Below are positions 1 through 8,640 of a stretch of 12,195 nt of DNA, piece after piece. The DNA lies in the NCBI GenBank assembly GCA_030674155.1, contig JASPKP010007910.1:1-12195 (forward strand). Reading direction: 5' to 3'. How positions within the stretch are numbered: the first letter of the stretch is position 1; each line of letters begins with the position of its first letter. The position numbers were made by a program, and so were the translations under genes. This stretch comes from Stramonita haemastoma (lineage: Eukaryota > Mollusca > Gastropoda > Neogastropoda > Muricidae). Under the pieces are notes generated by a model. That model ran no database searches, was not told where the DNA came from, and saw nothing but the letters and a program-made list of their open reading frames with translations.

Positions 1-1400
1 AGGTTATTTTTTCCCAATTTCCACTGCTGGACCTGAAAAAATCACTGGTTTGACGGAAGGGGGCAGCAGCGGGAATTTGGCGGTAGGGCAAAATTTTTAA
101 AAAGAAACGTTTTTCCCCACTGCCACTTTCGACAAAACTTTGGGGTACTGGGGGACTGTCAAGAGTAAAACCCCCAAACTTTCCGTCTAGAGACACATCA
201 CAATCTTTTGACCACATCAGCAACTTCATGTTCTTTTTTTTTTCCCCATGAACCCCGGGCCAGCTTGCCAAATGTTCTGAATTCTGAAATTTCCGCAGGC
301 CTGTTCTTTTCCCCAAAAACCCCAAAAGCCCCAAGGTTGTGTCCCCCCTGTCACTGCATGGATGGGGGCAGAATGGGGCCCAATTTCCCAAGAGACAGTT
401 GCATTTTTTTTGAGTTCCACAGCGGGGTTTTTTTCTCCCCCCTTTTTACTTTGTTGCAAAATATATCTTAGCATCCTACGGGTTTGGTGAATCAAGAATC
501 AAGAGATCATGTCTTTTCCTAAACAACAACAGTGCCTTGTTTTTTTGCGCTTTAAAAGGGCCCTTCACAACTTTTCATCAATCAGATCACCTTAAAAACA
601 GGTGGCCATCAATACTGTTTTTGCAGTTCACAGCTGAGCAGATAAATTTAAAGCGTTGTTTTTTCGGGGATTGGCAAGAAAAAAATCTTTCATAAAAAAA
701 GAGTCATGTCAGAAGTAAAAGGGTTTTGTCAGGGGATGTTTTCCCCCCCTTTGATTTTTCGCAGATGTGTGACTTTTTTGGTTGAGGGTCCAAAGAAACC
801 CAAATCGAACACACTTTGGGGTTTTTTTTCCCATACTCGTTTTACGTGGGAATACCTTTTCGATGGGGGAGCGTATGTGGACCCACGGACCAGGTATCTT
901 TTTTAAGAGTGCCCCACCACCGGCAAATACCCCTCGTCATGGGCATCCCCCCTTGGCTTTTTTTTCCCCCAATTTTTTTTTTTCCCCTTTGTTCATCTGC
1001 AAGGATTTTTTGTTCCTTGCCAAGAAAAGGGGGGGACTCAAAGAGAGATGATGGGGTTGAAGCAAATTTTAAAAAGGGTTTTTCATTTTTATTTTCATAC
1101 TTTTTCCTGCTGCAGAAACAAGTTTTGGGAAAAAACAGGGGGGGATCCACACTGACCCTCATCACAATCGACCTATTTTTGGATCCTTTGCAATAACTTG
1201 TCTGATTTTTTTGAAACTGAAACCGGGCCCACTTTCTGCCCTTCCTTTTTTTCCCAAGATGGTCCCCCAAAATCCCGTTTTCGGTGCTTTACAGATGGAT
1301 CAGCAATGGACCTTGCAATATTTTTTAGATCAGGTCCTTCAGCAAATGGGGCCCTTTCTTGCAAAAATGTGACAATCATCAAATCTTGCCATTTTTTCCC
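1..1400 (-). pseudogene. Frame-broken partial gene of a conserved metazoan family, inferred XPG/FEN1-like (PIN-fold) nuclease; continues past the left edge
   Basis: No single frame is open, but stepping through the minus-strand frames gives family-like segments in one consistent order. These are: TFLQERAPFAEGPDLKNIA (about 1373-1315); SVDPPLFF (1153-1130); STPSSLFESP (1060-1031) then LADE (1003-992); GGGALLK (921-901); RGSTY (887-873); VFDLGFFGPSTKKVTHLRK (812-756, inside an uninterrupted frame from 899 to about 750); a GD..D stretch (about 590-560); a degraded GKDxDLLIL (about 530-490); IHAVTGG followed by a glycine-rich stretch ending GKE (363-304); ALPPNS (89-72); and FFQVQQWK (41-18). I recall this order from uncharacterised multi-copy proteins of cnidarians, molluscs, echinoderms and fish. 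The VFDG-like element, the acidic GD..D / G-D-x-D pair and the HA.TG(C)...G.GK element occur in the same order as the catalytic and helix-hairpin-helix parts of FEN1/XPG nucleases; the nuclease role is inference. The upstream limit is uncertain, and no start codon or splice sites were fixed. Breaks coincide with inflated homopolymers, so this may be an intact gene read badly rather than a true pseudogene. Confidence 0.72.
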
Positions 1401-1530
1401 TTTTTTCTGGGGGGTCGTATCTTGTGTTTTTTCCCCCGCACGAATTACACACCCTGAAAGGCTTTCAAAGCTTCATTTTGCAAACACGCGGCTTATAGTA
1501 GCCCCTGACAACGCTGGGACAAAGGGTTTT
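1401..1530. other. Short stretch upstream of the nuclease-like relic, nothing assigned
   Basis: The sequence is of moderate complexity between the recognisable family segments and the CT tract. On the minus strand it could hold the exon start or an intron of the neighbouring relic, but I see no convincing family motif, start codon context or splice site. Confidence 0.3.
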
Positions 1531-1655
1531 CATCTCTCTCTCTCCTCCTCCTCTCTCCCCCTCTTCTCTCTCTCTCTCCCTTTCTCTCCTCTCCTTCTCT
1601 CTCTCTCCTCCTCCTCTCCCTCCCCCTCCCCTCTCCCCTCTTCCCCTTTTTGGGT
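1531..1655. repeat. (CT)n / (CCT)n polypyrimidine tract
   Basis: Nearly pure pyrimidine sequence made of CT dinucleotides with interspersed CCT and C runs. The plus-strand ORF across it encodes only Ser/Leu/Pro repeats and is not a gene. Confidence 0.95.
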
Positions 1656-2101
1656 GCCTGCTACCTGTCTCCTCCCCCCCACCCACTCCCGTTTTTCCCC
1701 TTTTCCCTCTCTCTTTTTTTTTTTCCTTTTTTTTTTTTTTTTATTTTTTTTTTTTTTGTTTTGCTTTTATTTTCCTTTCTCCATACCAAAAAAAATTCTC
1801 CTTAATTTTTCTTCTGATTTTTTTCTTTTCCAAAGGGCCCTTTCTTCTTTTTTTTTTTAAAAAAAGATCCCCTTTTTACAGCATTACTATGATGTTACAA
1901 CCATTTTTTCATGTATTTTTGTTTTTGTGGGGTGTTGTTTTTATAAATTTGGTTTTTTGTTTTCATTGCAAAATTTAAATTTTTTTGTTTTAGGGCTGGT
2001 TTTAAAAAAAACCCCCATGGGGGGCTTTTTTTTTTTTCCCCCTTTTAAAAAAAAATTTCAAAATTTCAAGTTTCAAGTTTTCAATTTTTTCAAGTTTCAA
2101 T
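1656..2101. other. T-rich, homopolymer-dominated low-complexity stretch
   Basis: Long T runs (notably about 1709-1757), with A, C and G blocks such as AAAAAAACCCCCATGGGG near 2005-2022 and repeated TTTCAAG-like words near 2057-2100. No gene or transposon is recognised. The ORFs here read as Phe/Ser/Pro runs. Confidence 0.8.
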
Positions 2102-2143
2102 TTTCTCTCTCTCTCTCTCTCTTTTCTCTCTCTCTCTCTTTTA
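2102..2143. repeat. (CT)n microsatellite
   Basis: CT dinucleotide repeat interrupted once by TTTT, lying immediately 5' of SINE-like copy A. Confidence 0.95.
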
Positions 2144-2170
2144 TGATAGCCCCCTTTGGGTTTTAAAAAA

Positions 2171-2480
2171 TTGCGCTGGCATTTTAGACCCAGGTTTAGT
2201 CCCTGAGGAGATTTTTTTTCCCCCGGGGAACATCAGTGCCCGACTCCACTCTCCCCAAAAAAATTTCTAACTCTTTAAAAAAAAAAGGCCCCCATGCGAA
2301 GCAGCAGAACACTTCACACCGTTAAATCCGTTTTCCCCCTTTTTTTAAGAGTAGGCCAATTTTTGGGGCCAGTTGGGAAAAAGATGCATTTTCAAAAATG
2401 CAACCACGGGGATGATTTTTAAAAAATTAAAGATGCTTTTTTCCCTTTTCCCCCCAAAATTTAAAAAATAAAAAAAAACA
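2171..2480 (+). mobile_element. SINE-like dispersed repeat, copy A (heavily degraded or smeared)
   Basis: This segment aligns along its whole length, in the same orientation, with 10837-11164. Shared landmarks are a GGTTTAGTCCC word at 2193-2203 against GGTTCTATTCC in copy C, ACATCAGTGC..GACTCCACTCTCCCC at about 2230-2256, a TTAAATCC word near 2321-2329, TAAGAGTA near 2346-2353, CACGGGGA near 2405-2412, AAAGATGCTT near 2429-2438, and an A-rich end. The GGTTC-like word resembles a pol III B box, suggesting a tRNA-derived SINE. The copy differs from C mainly by runs that swallow single bases, as if neighbouring bases had been duplicated. The 5' limit and target-site duplication are not clear. 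Confidence 0.7.
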
Positions 2481-2500
2481 ATCCCAAACAATCAATCAAT

Positions 2501-2563
2501 CTTTCTCTCTCTCCTCTCTCCTTTTTTTTCCCCCCCTTTTTCTCTCTCTCTCTCTTCTCTCTG
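2501..2563. repeat. (CT)n tract with inflated T and C runs
   Basis: CT repeats on either side of a T8-C8 block, directly downstream of the A-rich end of SINE-like copy A. Confidence 0.9.
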
Positions 2564-3482
2564 AAAAACCCAAAAAAACAATCTTTTTTTCCCCCTTTTT
2601 CACTTTTTAGCCAACAGCAATATCAGAATTAAATTTGAATTAGCTCGCCCCTTTTTAAACCCTTTATCAAATTAAATAAAGAATGCCCGTATCACATTGT
2701 ATTGTTGTTTGCAAATCACACACAATGATGTCACTCTCCATTCAATCCCCTTTTTGGGAAAAAAGCAAAATGGTTTGATTTTCTGTAAACTTTAAGAACC
2801 CCTTTTTTGACTCAAACGGTGCCATAAAAATTCCCCCCACACATATAGTTTGGTGGAACCCTTTTTTAATAAAAATCATGGATGCATCATCACTTTTTAA
2901 ATTTTGGCGTCAGTATTTTGGATTATTTTTCGCATTTTTTCATACATTAAAAATACACTTTCGATTACTTATGTTAAAAAAAGGGTCGTTCTTAAAAAAT
3001 TTTCACTTTTTAAAAACCACCCCCCCCAACAAGAACCCAACGGTACACATCTTTAAAGCACTGTACTGAAACAACGGTAGCCTATTTGGAGAATACAGCA
3101 ATAAGCAGGCGAGTTTCAAAAGGTTCCCCTGTTTTTTGGGAAATAGGAGGGGCCCCCCGGGTTTAAATTTTTTTTATTCCAGGCATGATGCCCCCCGGGG
3201 GCGGGATGCGGGGGGGATTTTGTATGGGGGCCCCAGTCTTTTTTTTTTTTTAGTTTAATTTTTAAAATTTTTTTTTTTTTGTTCAGCCCTTTTTTGGGAT
3301 TTTTCTCGATTTTTTGGGGGAAAAAAAAAAAACACATTTTGAACACAGGGAAAAAAAAAAAAAATTTTCCTTTTCAAATTTTTTGAGGCATATCACAGTT
3401 TTCCCTTTTTACTAATCGCCTTTTCCCTGTTTTCTTGTCCCTTTTTGTTTTGCCCCTTTTTCCCCCCCCTGCCCTCCCCCGC
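2564..3482. other. AT-rich intergenic stretch, no gene seen
   Basis: AT-rich sequence of moderate complexity to about 3120, then G/C/T/A homopolymer blocks to 3482. The small ORFs have no recognisable motif and are rich in Lys, Phe and Pro from homopolymers. I see no transposon landmark, tRNA or CpG-rich promoter-like segment. Confidence 0.6.
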
Positions 3483-3578
3483 CCTGCCCGTTTCCCCCCA
3501 TGCCATGCTCCCCCCAAAAATTTGCACTCCCCAGGGGGGAAAAGGTGAGACGCATGGCATGGGGTGAAAAGGTCGAGG
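3483..3578. repeat. Inverted repeat with 12-bp perfect core arms
   Basis: CCCCATGCCATG at 3496-3507 is the exact reverse complement of CATGGCATGGGG at 3553-3564, separated by 45 bases. Similarity extends imperfectly outward to about 3483 and 3578. The spacer also has a CCCCCC / GGGGGG pair. The arms could fold into a hairpin. No TIR-transposon ends or target-site duplication are recognised. Confidence 0.75.
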
Positions 3579-3651
3579 ACAAGCGGGGGTCACAAATGGG
3601 TAAACCCCGACAGACAAACCACGTCTTGTTTCACCCGCCCGCCCCTGGCTT

Positions 3652-3709
3652 TATTTGGGCTAGTACAGGCTGGGTGGAAAGGGAGATTTGGGCTAATGGT
3701 ACAGGCTAC
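3652..3709. repeat. Short direct repeat pair
   Basis: TTTGGGCTAGTACAGGCT and TTTGGGCTAATGGTACAGGCT lie about 36 bases apart. They look like a small tandem duplication with an inserted ATG-like triplet. No gene context. Confidence 0.5.
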
Positions 3710-3787
3710 CTTTTCATAGCTAAAGGGGAATTTTGGGTTTTTGGCTGTTAAAAAGGAATTGGTAGTAGTATAATTGGGGGAAAAAAA

Positions 3788-3975
3788 TCGCGAATTTTGG
3801 AAAAGGGGGGGGTAGGGGTGGGGGGGGGGGGGGAAAAAATGGAAGCGGAAACCCAAATGAGAGAGAGAAGAGGGGGGAAAGGGGGAGAGAGGCGGGGAAA
3901 GAAAGGGGGGGGGATGGGAAGAGGGGAAAAAGAGGAAAAAAAACAACAACAGACAGACAACAGACGACAGAGAGT
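3788..3975. repeat. Compound purine tract followed by ACAGACAG/GACA repeat
   Basis: G/A-only sequence with runs to G14 (3820-3833), GAGAGAGA words near 3859-3868, then ACAACAACAGACAGACAACAG near 3949-3962. Read on the minus strand the order is GTCT-type then CT-type, the same order as at 5254-5462, 5490-6280, 6841-6993 and 11831-12086. Confidence 0.85.
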
Positions 3976-4243
3976 GGGGTGTGGCTGTCTGTCTTTTTGT
4001 CTGCCTGTGGCTGAGTGGCTGGTGTGTTCAAATATGTGTCCACTGTGGTACCGGAAAGAAAATAAAATACAGACCCCTTTTTTGGGTTTGGGGTTTTTTC
4101 CCCAAGAAACAAAGAAAAGAAACTTTTAAGGAGGTTCATTCTATTCTCTGGAAAATCCAGCACGTGGGAACAAAAAATGTAAAAGGGGTAAATTTTTGTT
4201 TTGTTTTGAAACCCCCCGTTTTTAAAAAGGGAAAAAAACCAAA

Positions 4244-4402
4244 AAAAATTTTGGGGGGGGGAGGGGGGAAAAGGGGAGAAAGGGAGGGGAAAGGGGGAGG
4301 GGAAAAGAAGGGGGGGGGAAAAAGGAAAGGGGGGAGGGGGGGGGAGGGAAAAAGAGGGGGAGGGGGGGGAAGGGGGGAGAGGAAGGGGAAAGGGGGAGGG
4401 GT
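4244..4402. repeat. G-rich purine tract
   Basis: About 160 bases composed almost only of G and A, with repeated GGGG blocks. The 499-codon plus-strand reading frame that crosses it encodes only Gly/Lys/Arg here and is not credible as a gene. Confidence 0.9.
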
Positions 4403-4870
4403 TAACTTTTTTATTTATTTTCCGGATTTTTTTTTTTCCCCGGGGGGCCTTTTCCAAAAACCCCCGGGGGGGAAAAGGAGGGGGGGGCAAAACAAAAAAT
4501 TTTTTAAAATGTTTTTTGGGGGGGGGGGGGGGTTTTATTTTTTTTTGGGTTTAAATTTTCCCCCCACCTCCCCTCCCTTCCCCACCCCCCTCCCCCACCC
4601 CGTTTTGTTTTTTCATTCTCTGCTCATTTTCTCTCCTACATTACCCTTCACCCCCCACCCCCACCCCATTTTTCACCCCCCCCCCCCCTCCCCACCAAAA
4701 CATCTTGTTTACAGATTGTTTTTCTTAAACGGGGAAAAACAGGGGATTTGTTTTTCCCCCTTTAATCAACCCTCCACTCTTTACTTTAAAATTTTCCCTT
4801 TTTGTTTTTCCCCCCGGGCAAAACACACCCCATACCCCTCCCCCCTTTCCCCCTTTTTTTCCCAACCCCC
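4403..4870. other. Homopolymer-block region, G15 run and C-rich segment
   Basis: Contains alternating blocks of T, C, G and A, a G15 run at 4518-4532, and C-rich sequence at about 4559-4700. No motif, gene or mobile element is recognised. Confidence 0.7.
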
Positions 4871-5200
4871 CACCAAAAACACGCACACGCACCACAAAAA
4901 CCCCCCCACTTCAAAAACCCCCCAAAGCACCACCACACCCCCCAAAATTTTAAAAAAACAAATGTACACAAACGCCCAACCTCAAAAAAAACACACACAC
5001 ACACAACACACACCCCCCACACACAAACCCCAAAACACACACACACACCCCCCACACACAAACCCTACCCCCCAAAAAACAAAAACCCCGGGGGGCGCGA
5101 CACCCACACCCCACACACAAAACAACCCCCACCCACCCCCAAAAAAAACCCCCTTACAACCCCAACCACACACACAACAAACCCCCGATAAAATAAGCAA
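4871..5200. repeat. (AC)n / C-rich degenerate microsatellite
   Basis: ACACAC blocks (clearest at 4990-5050 and 5160-5180) mixed with CCCC and AAAA blocks. On the opposite strand this is a GT tract. The His/Thr/Pro ORF on the plus strand and the Cys/Val/Gly ORFs on the minus strand are products of the repeat. Confidence 0.9.
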
Positions 5201-5253
5201 ATCACCAAAAACTTTTTCCCCCTACCCCAAAACCCGTGCGCGCGGACAACAAA

Positions 5254-5462
5254 AAAGGGGAGAAGGGGAGGGGAGAGGGGGAGGGGAGGGAGAGAGAGGG
5301 GGGAGAGAGAGGGGGGAGAGGGGGAAGGGGAAGGGGGAGAGAGATGGGGGCGGGGAGAGGGGAGAGGAGAGAAAGAGCCCCCCGCCCCCCAGACCGGCCC
5401 CCCAGACCCCAAAAAAACCCACACACACACCACACACACACAAAAAACCCCCCACAACCCAC
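5254..5462. repeat. Compound (GA)n then (CA)n microsatellite
   Basis: G/A-only tract to about 5378, including GAGAGAGAGG words, followed after a short C-rich link by CACACA repeats at about 5418-5445. On the minus strand this reads GT then CT. Confidence 0.9.
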
Positions 5463-5489
5463 CCACAGTTTACAGTTTAGACAAAGAGC

Positions 5490-6280
5490 CAAGAGAGAGA
5501 GAGGGCAGAGACATCAGATAGACAGACAAAACAGAAGACAGACAGACAGAAAAAAAGACAAAACACCCACCCCAAAAAACACACTCACACCCCCCACAAA
5601 GGGCAGACAGTCCGAGAGCCAAAAAGAGAGAGAAACAGAGGGCAGTCAATAGACAGACAAAAGACAGACAAGACAGGCAGACACACAAAAACCCCCAACA
5701 CACAAACACCCACACACACAAAACACACACAACACACACACACACCAAACCCCCCACCACACACCAGAATCAGACAGTTTTTAGAGCCCCAAAAAAAGAG
5801 AAACAGAGAAAAATTTTTATAGACAGACAGGCAGACAGACAGCAAAGAATCACAAAAAAAACAGGGGAAACGATATACAGACAAGGCAGAAAAAGAAAAA
5901 GCCACGAAAAACACACAAACATTTAGACAAAGGGGAAAAAAACCCCCAGCCAAATTCCAGAAGAGGGGAGAAAAGAGAGAGAGGGGGAGGGGGAGAGAGA
6001 GGAGAGGAAGGGGGAAGGGGAGAAAAGAAAAAGGGGAGAGAGAAAAGAACAGAGAAAGAAGAAAAAGGGGGGAGGGGGGAGACTGAGGGCAGACAGGACA
6101 ACAGACAGACAGAGACAGACAGGGACAGACAACAGACAAAAAAACAAAACGGGGAGAAGAAAGAGCCAAAACCAAAACCCCCTACAGGAGACAGACGGAC
6201 AACTGGGCTGACAGCCCCCCTGGGGGAAAACAGACAGGGCAGACAGCAGACAACAACAGAAAGGCGAGAGACAAAGAGAA
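5490..6280. repeat. GACA/AGAC-rich compound repeat with CA and GA tracts
   Basis: Dense GACAGACA words throughout (for example 5518-5550, 5652-5685, 5820-5843, 6100-6135 and 6226-6255), a CA tract at about 5697-5765 and a GA/G-rich tract at about 5960-6080. The minus-strand ORFs encode Ser/Leu/Cys/Val runs and are repeat translations. GACA/GTCT repeats are common in marine molluscs, which contributes to the organism guess. Confidence 0.88.
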
Positions 6281-6781
6281 AGAGGGAGTAAAAAAAAGGG
6301 GGAAACAACCTTCGGGGGGTTTTTTATTTGGTACAACCTTTTTATGTTGCAGGGGCCCAAAGGGGGGGTTTTTTAACTATCCCCCTTTGTGCGAAAATCC
6401 ATCTCCATCAATCTGGTTTTGGGAACCCCAAAAAAATTTCCCCCTCTACACCCCCCCTTGCTTCTTTATTCCCCCCCCAAAAGGGGGGGGGGGGGGGAGA
6501 GGGAAAAGGGGGGAGGGAAGGGGTGGATGGATTTTGGGGGATTTTCTTTTGCTTTTTCCTGCTGCTGCTACTGCTGTTGCTGCTAAACCCGTTTTTTAAA
6601 GGTCGCTGGATGTCAGTATGTAGCTTTGAAAAGTTTTGGCTTTTTTTGGGGGGGTTTGGGGGTTTTTTTTGGGGGTTTTTTGTTGTTTTTGTTTTCGTCT
6701 GGCTGTTTGTGTTACTTTTTTTAATCTGTTTTCTTTTCTTTCTTTTTTTTTTGTTGGGGGGGTGGGGTTGGAGGCTGGTTA
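6281..6781. other. Smeared region with a short CTG repeat, no gene
   Basis: Homopolymer blocks including a long G run near 6483-6497, and a CTG/TGC trinucleotide tract at about 6558-6584. No conserved motif is recognised in the 377-codon plus-strand frame that starts here; it is Phe/Leu/Ser/Val/Gly-rich and driven by composition. Confidence 0.7.
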
Positions 6782-6805
6782 GGGGGGGGGGGGGGGGGGG
6801 GGGGG
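6782..6805. repeat. G24 homopolymer
   Basis: Uninterrupted run of 24 G, the longest in the window, flanked by GGTTAG and CTATAC. Real G24 is unlikely to be stably read. It is best treated as an inflated run or an assembly feature. Confidence 0.95.
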
Positions 6806-6840
6806 CTATACTTTTTGCGTTTTTTGTTATATTTTGTTCT

Positions 6841-6993
6841 GTGTTCTGTGTCTGTCTGTCTGCTGTTGTCGTCTGTCTGTCTGTCGTCTGTCTGTTTTTT
6901 CTGTCGCTTCTCTCTCTCCTCTTCTCTCTCTCTCCTCTCTCTCTCTCTTCTCTCTCTCTCTCTTCTCCTCTCCCTCTCTCTCTTCTCTCTCTT
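6841..6993 (+). repeat. Compound (GTCT)n then (CT)n microsatellite
   Basis: GTCTGTCTGTCTG repeats at about 6849-6896 pass into CT repeats at about 6909-6993. It is the reverse-complement type of 5490-6280, so the repeat polarity flips somewhere between about 6280 and 6840. Confidence 0.92.
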
Positions 6994-7241
6994 TTGTGTG
7001 TGCCGTTTCTCTTCCCCTTTTCCTTGCTTTTGTTTTTTTACCCCATTTCATGTTCTTACTACCTTTTCCCCGGTTTCTGTTTTTTCTTTGTAGTAAATTA
7101 TGTCTGTGTTTTTTTTTTTTTTATACCATTTTTTTTGGTGGTCTTTTTTTGCCTGTCCTCTGTCTTTTTTTTTTCCCCTTCTCTTGTTTTCTGTTTTTTG
7201 CCTCTCTGTTCTTTTCTCTGTCCTGTCTCTCTCTCTGAATT

Positions 7242-7410
7242 CTATCTCCAATCTACCAATTATCACTATTATCTATTACTATCTATCTATTTCATCCCTC
7301 CATCATCTACTATCTACTTTTCTTTATTTATTACCCCCCTCCCTCTACCAACAAAATCTTTTAAATTTATCTATCTATTATCTTTATCTACCCTTTATCA
7401 CTACTATCTT
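7242..7410. repeat. Degenerate (TATC/CTAT)n tract
   Basis: Many CTATC, TATCTA and TTATC words with imperfect spacing, clearest at 7260-7315 and 7362-7410. It abuts the SINE-like tail at 7411. Confidence 0.8.
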
Positions 7411-7467
7411 CCAGGATGTAGAAAAAAAAGCAAACCGATGCTTATTCTATCTTTGAAATAAAAGAAT
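7411..7467 (+). mobile_element. SINE-like repeat, 3' tail only (copy B)
   Basis: The words GGATGTAGAAA, CGATGCTTATTC and an A/T-rich end follow each other here in the same order and spacing as at 11097-11155 in copy C. No body of the element is seen upstream, where the sequence is TATC repeat. It is either a severely 5'-truncated copy or the end of one whose body was lost. The match is short, so some doubt remains. Confidence 0.5.
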
Positions 7468-8640
7468 ATCATTAAAATTTGATTTGATTGTCTCTCGGAA
7501 GGGGGGGAATTTACCTTGTTTTTTTTTCTACTAATTACATTTCCCCCCCCTTTCCTCATTTTCCCCACCTCGCTTTCCCCTTTCCCCCTGCACCCCTACC
7601 CCCTCCCCCCCAAACCCCTCCCCATAAAACCCCCAGTTCTCCTGCCTAATTTCCATCTTACCTCACCACTAAAATAACTAATTTATACTGTAAATTCTGC
7701 AACCAGATGTGTTTAATTTTAAAAAACCGCAGCTTCCCCCGCCCGCTCTTTCTTTCTCTATTAACTTACAATTTAACGAAGCCCCAAAAACAAGACCTGA
7801 TGAGGGGGGGAGAAAAAAAGGCCTTAAAAACCCCCCCCCCTCTTCCAATCCCTCCTCCCCTTACACCTGTTTTCTAATTTTTACCCAAAACCAAGCAAAA
7901 CCCACAAAAAACCCATCACAAGTCTTTTTTCCCCCATCTTTAAAAGTCAGGCGTCCGATAAACCCCAAATAAAGGTAAATGTGGTCAGCTTGTTCATTAT
8001 GCGAAATCCCCACACAAATTCCAAATGACCAAAATGGTTTGGGGGAGGGGGTTGGAGGTGGGGGTTTGTTTTGTTGGGTTTTATTATTGTGCAGGGGAAA
8101 GCAAGGGGAGGGGGGGGGGGGGGGGGGACAACCTTTTTACGGTTTATGAAAAGGGTTACAAAAGGGGGTGGTTTTTAAAAAAGGGGGTTTACAACGAAGG
8201 GGGTTGCCAGGGGGGGGCTGTGTTTATCACGGTGGGGTATGGGGCGTTTGGTTTTTTATTTGGGGGGTTTTCAGTGAGGGGGGGGGGGGGGAGGAGGGGG
8301 GGGGGTATAGTTATAGGGGGCTTTAGGGGGGGGTAGGGGTGGGGCTGGAGGCCATTTTGGGTTTGGATTTTCTTTTTATTTTTTGGGGGGGGTTTTGGTC
8401 TCCGGTATGGGTGGGTGAGTGCCGGGGCGTCATTAGTAGGGTTTTTTTGGGGTTTACCATCCCCTCTTTTTCCCCCCCCCCTAACCTTTTCTTTAGATTG
8501 GGGCTTAGCCTGGGCTAAGATGCAGGACCATTTTTCCTTTGTGAACTTGGGGGGTTTGGGGTGTAGGGGGGTTGTGGATTTTTCTTTTTTTTTAATAGAG
8601 CCTGCCCCCCCCCCACCCCACCCCCCTTCCTTCCCAGGCC
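7468..8640. other. Smeared low-complexity region, no gene supported
   Basis: C-rich blocks at about 7538-7625, AT/C mixed sequence to about 8020, and strongly G-rich sequence from 8041 to about 8400 with G17 at 8111-8127 and a G-rich stretch at 8278-8340. ORFs on both strands are Pro/Lys- or Gly-rich repeat translations. No transposon landmark is recognised. Confidence 0.65.

Noticed and set aside
1198..1860. 220-codon plus-strand frame opposite and beyond the nuclease-like relic
   Set aside because: The first part is the antisense shadow of the family segments on the minus strand. The remainder translates the CT and T tracts.
4008..4036. tRNA-like A box (TGGCTGAGTGGC) and B-box-like GTTCAAATATG, possible second SINE head
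   Set aside because: The two words are only about 15 bases apart, too close for a pol III internal promoter, and no matching downstream body or second copy is seen in the window.
3981..5480. 499-codon plus-strand open frame
   Set aside because: It runs through G/A, C-rich and AC tracts and encodes Gly/Lys/Arg then His/Thr/Pro repeats. The absence of stops follows from composition; no domain or conserved motif is present.
5490..6280. Possible CRISPR array from regularly recurring GACAGACA words
   Set aside because: The words are short, overlap, have irregular spacing and no unique equal-length spacers. This is a compound microsatellite in an animal genome.
6328..7461. 377-codon plus-strand open frame that looks membrane-like (Phe/Leu/Val/Ser-rich)
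   Set aside because: Hydrophobicity comes from T- and CT-rich repeats, not from a protein. It crosses a G24 run, GTCT and CT microsatellites and ends in a SINE-like tail.
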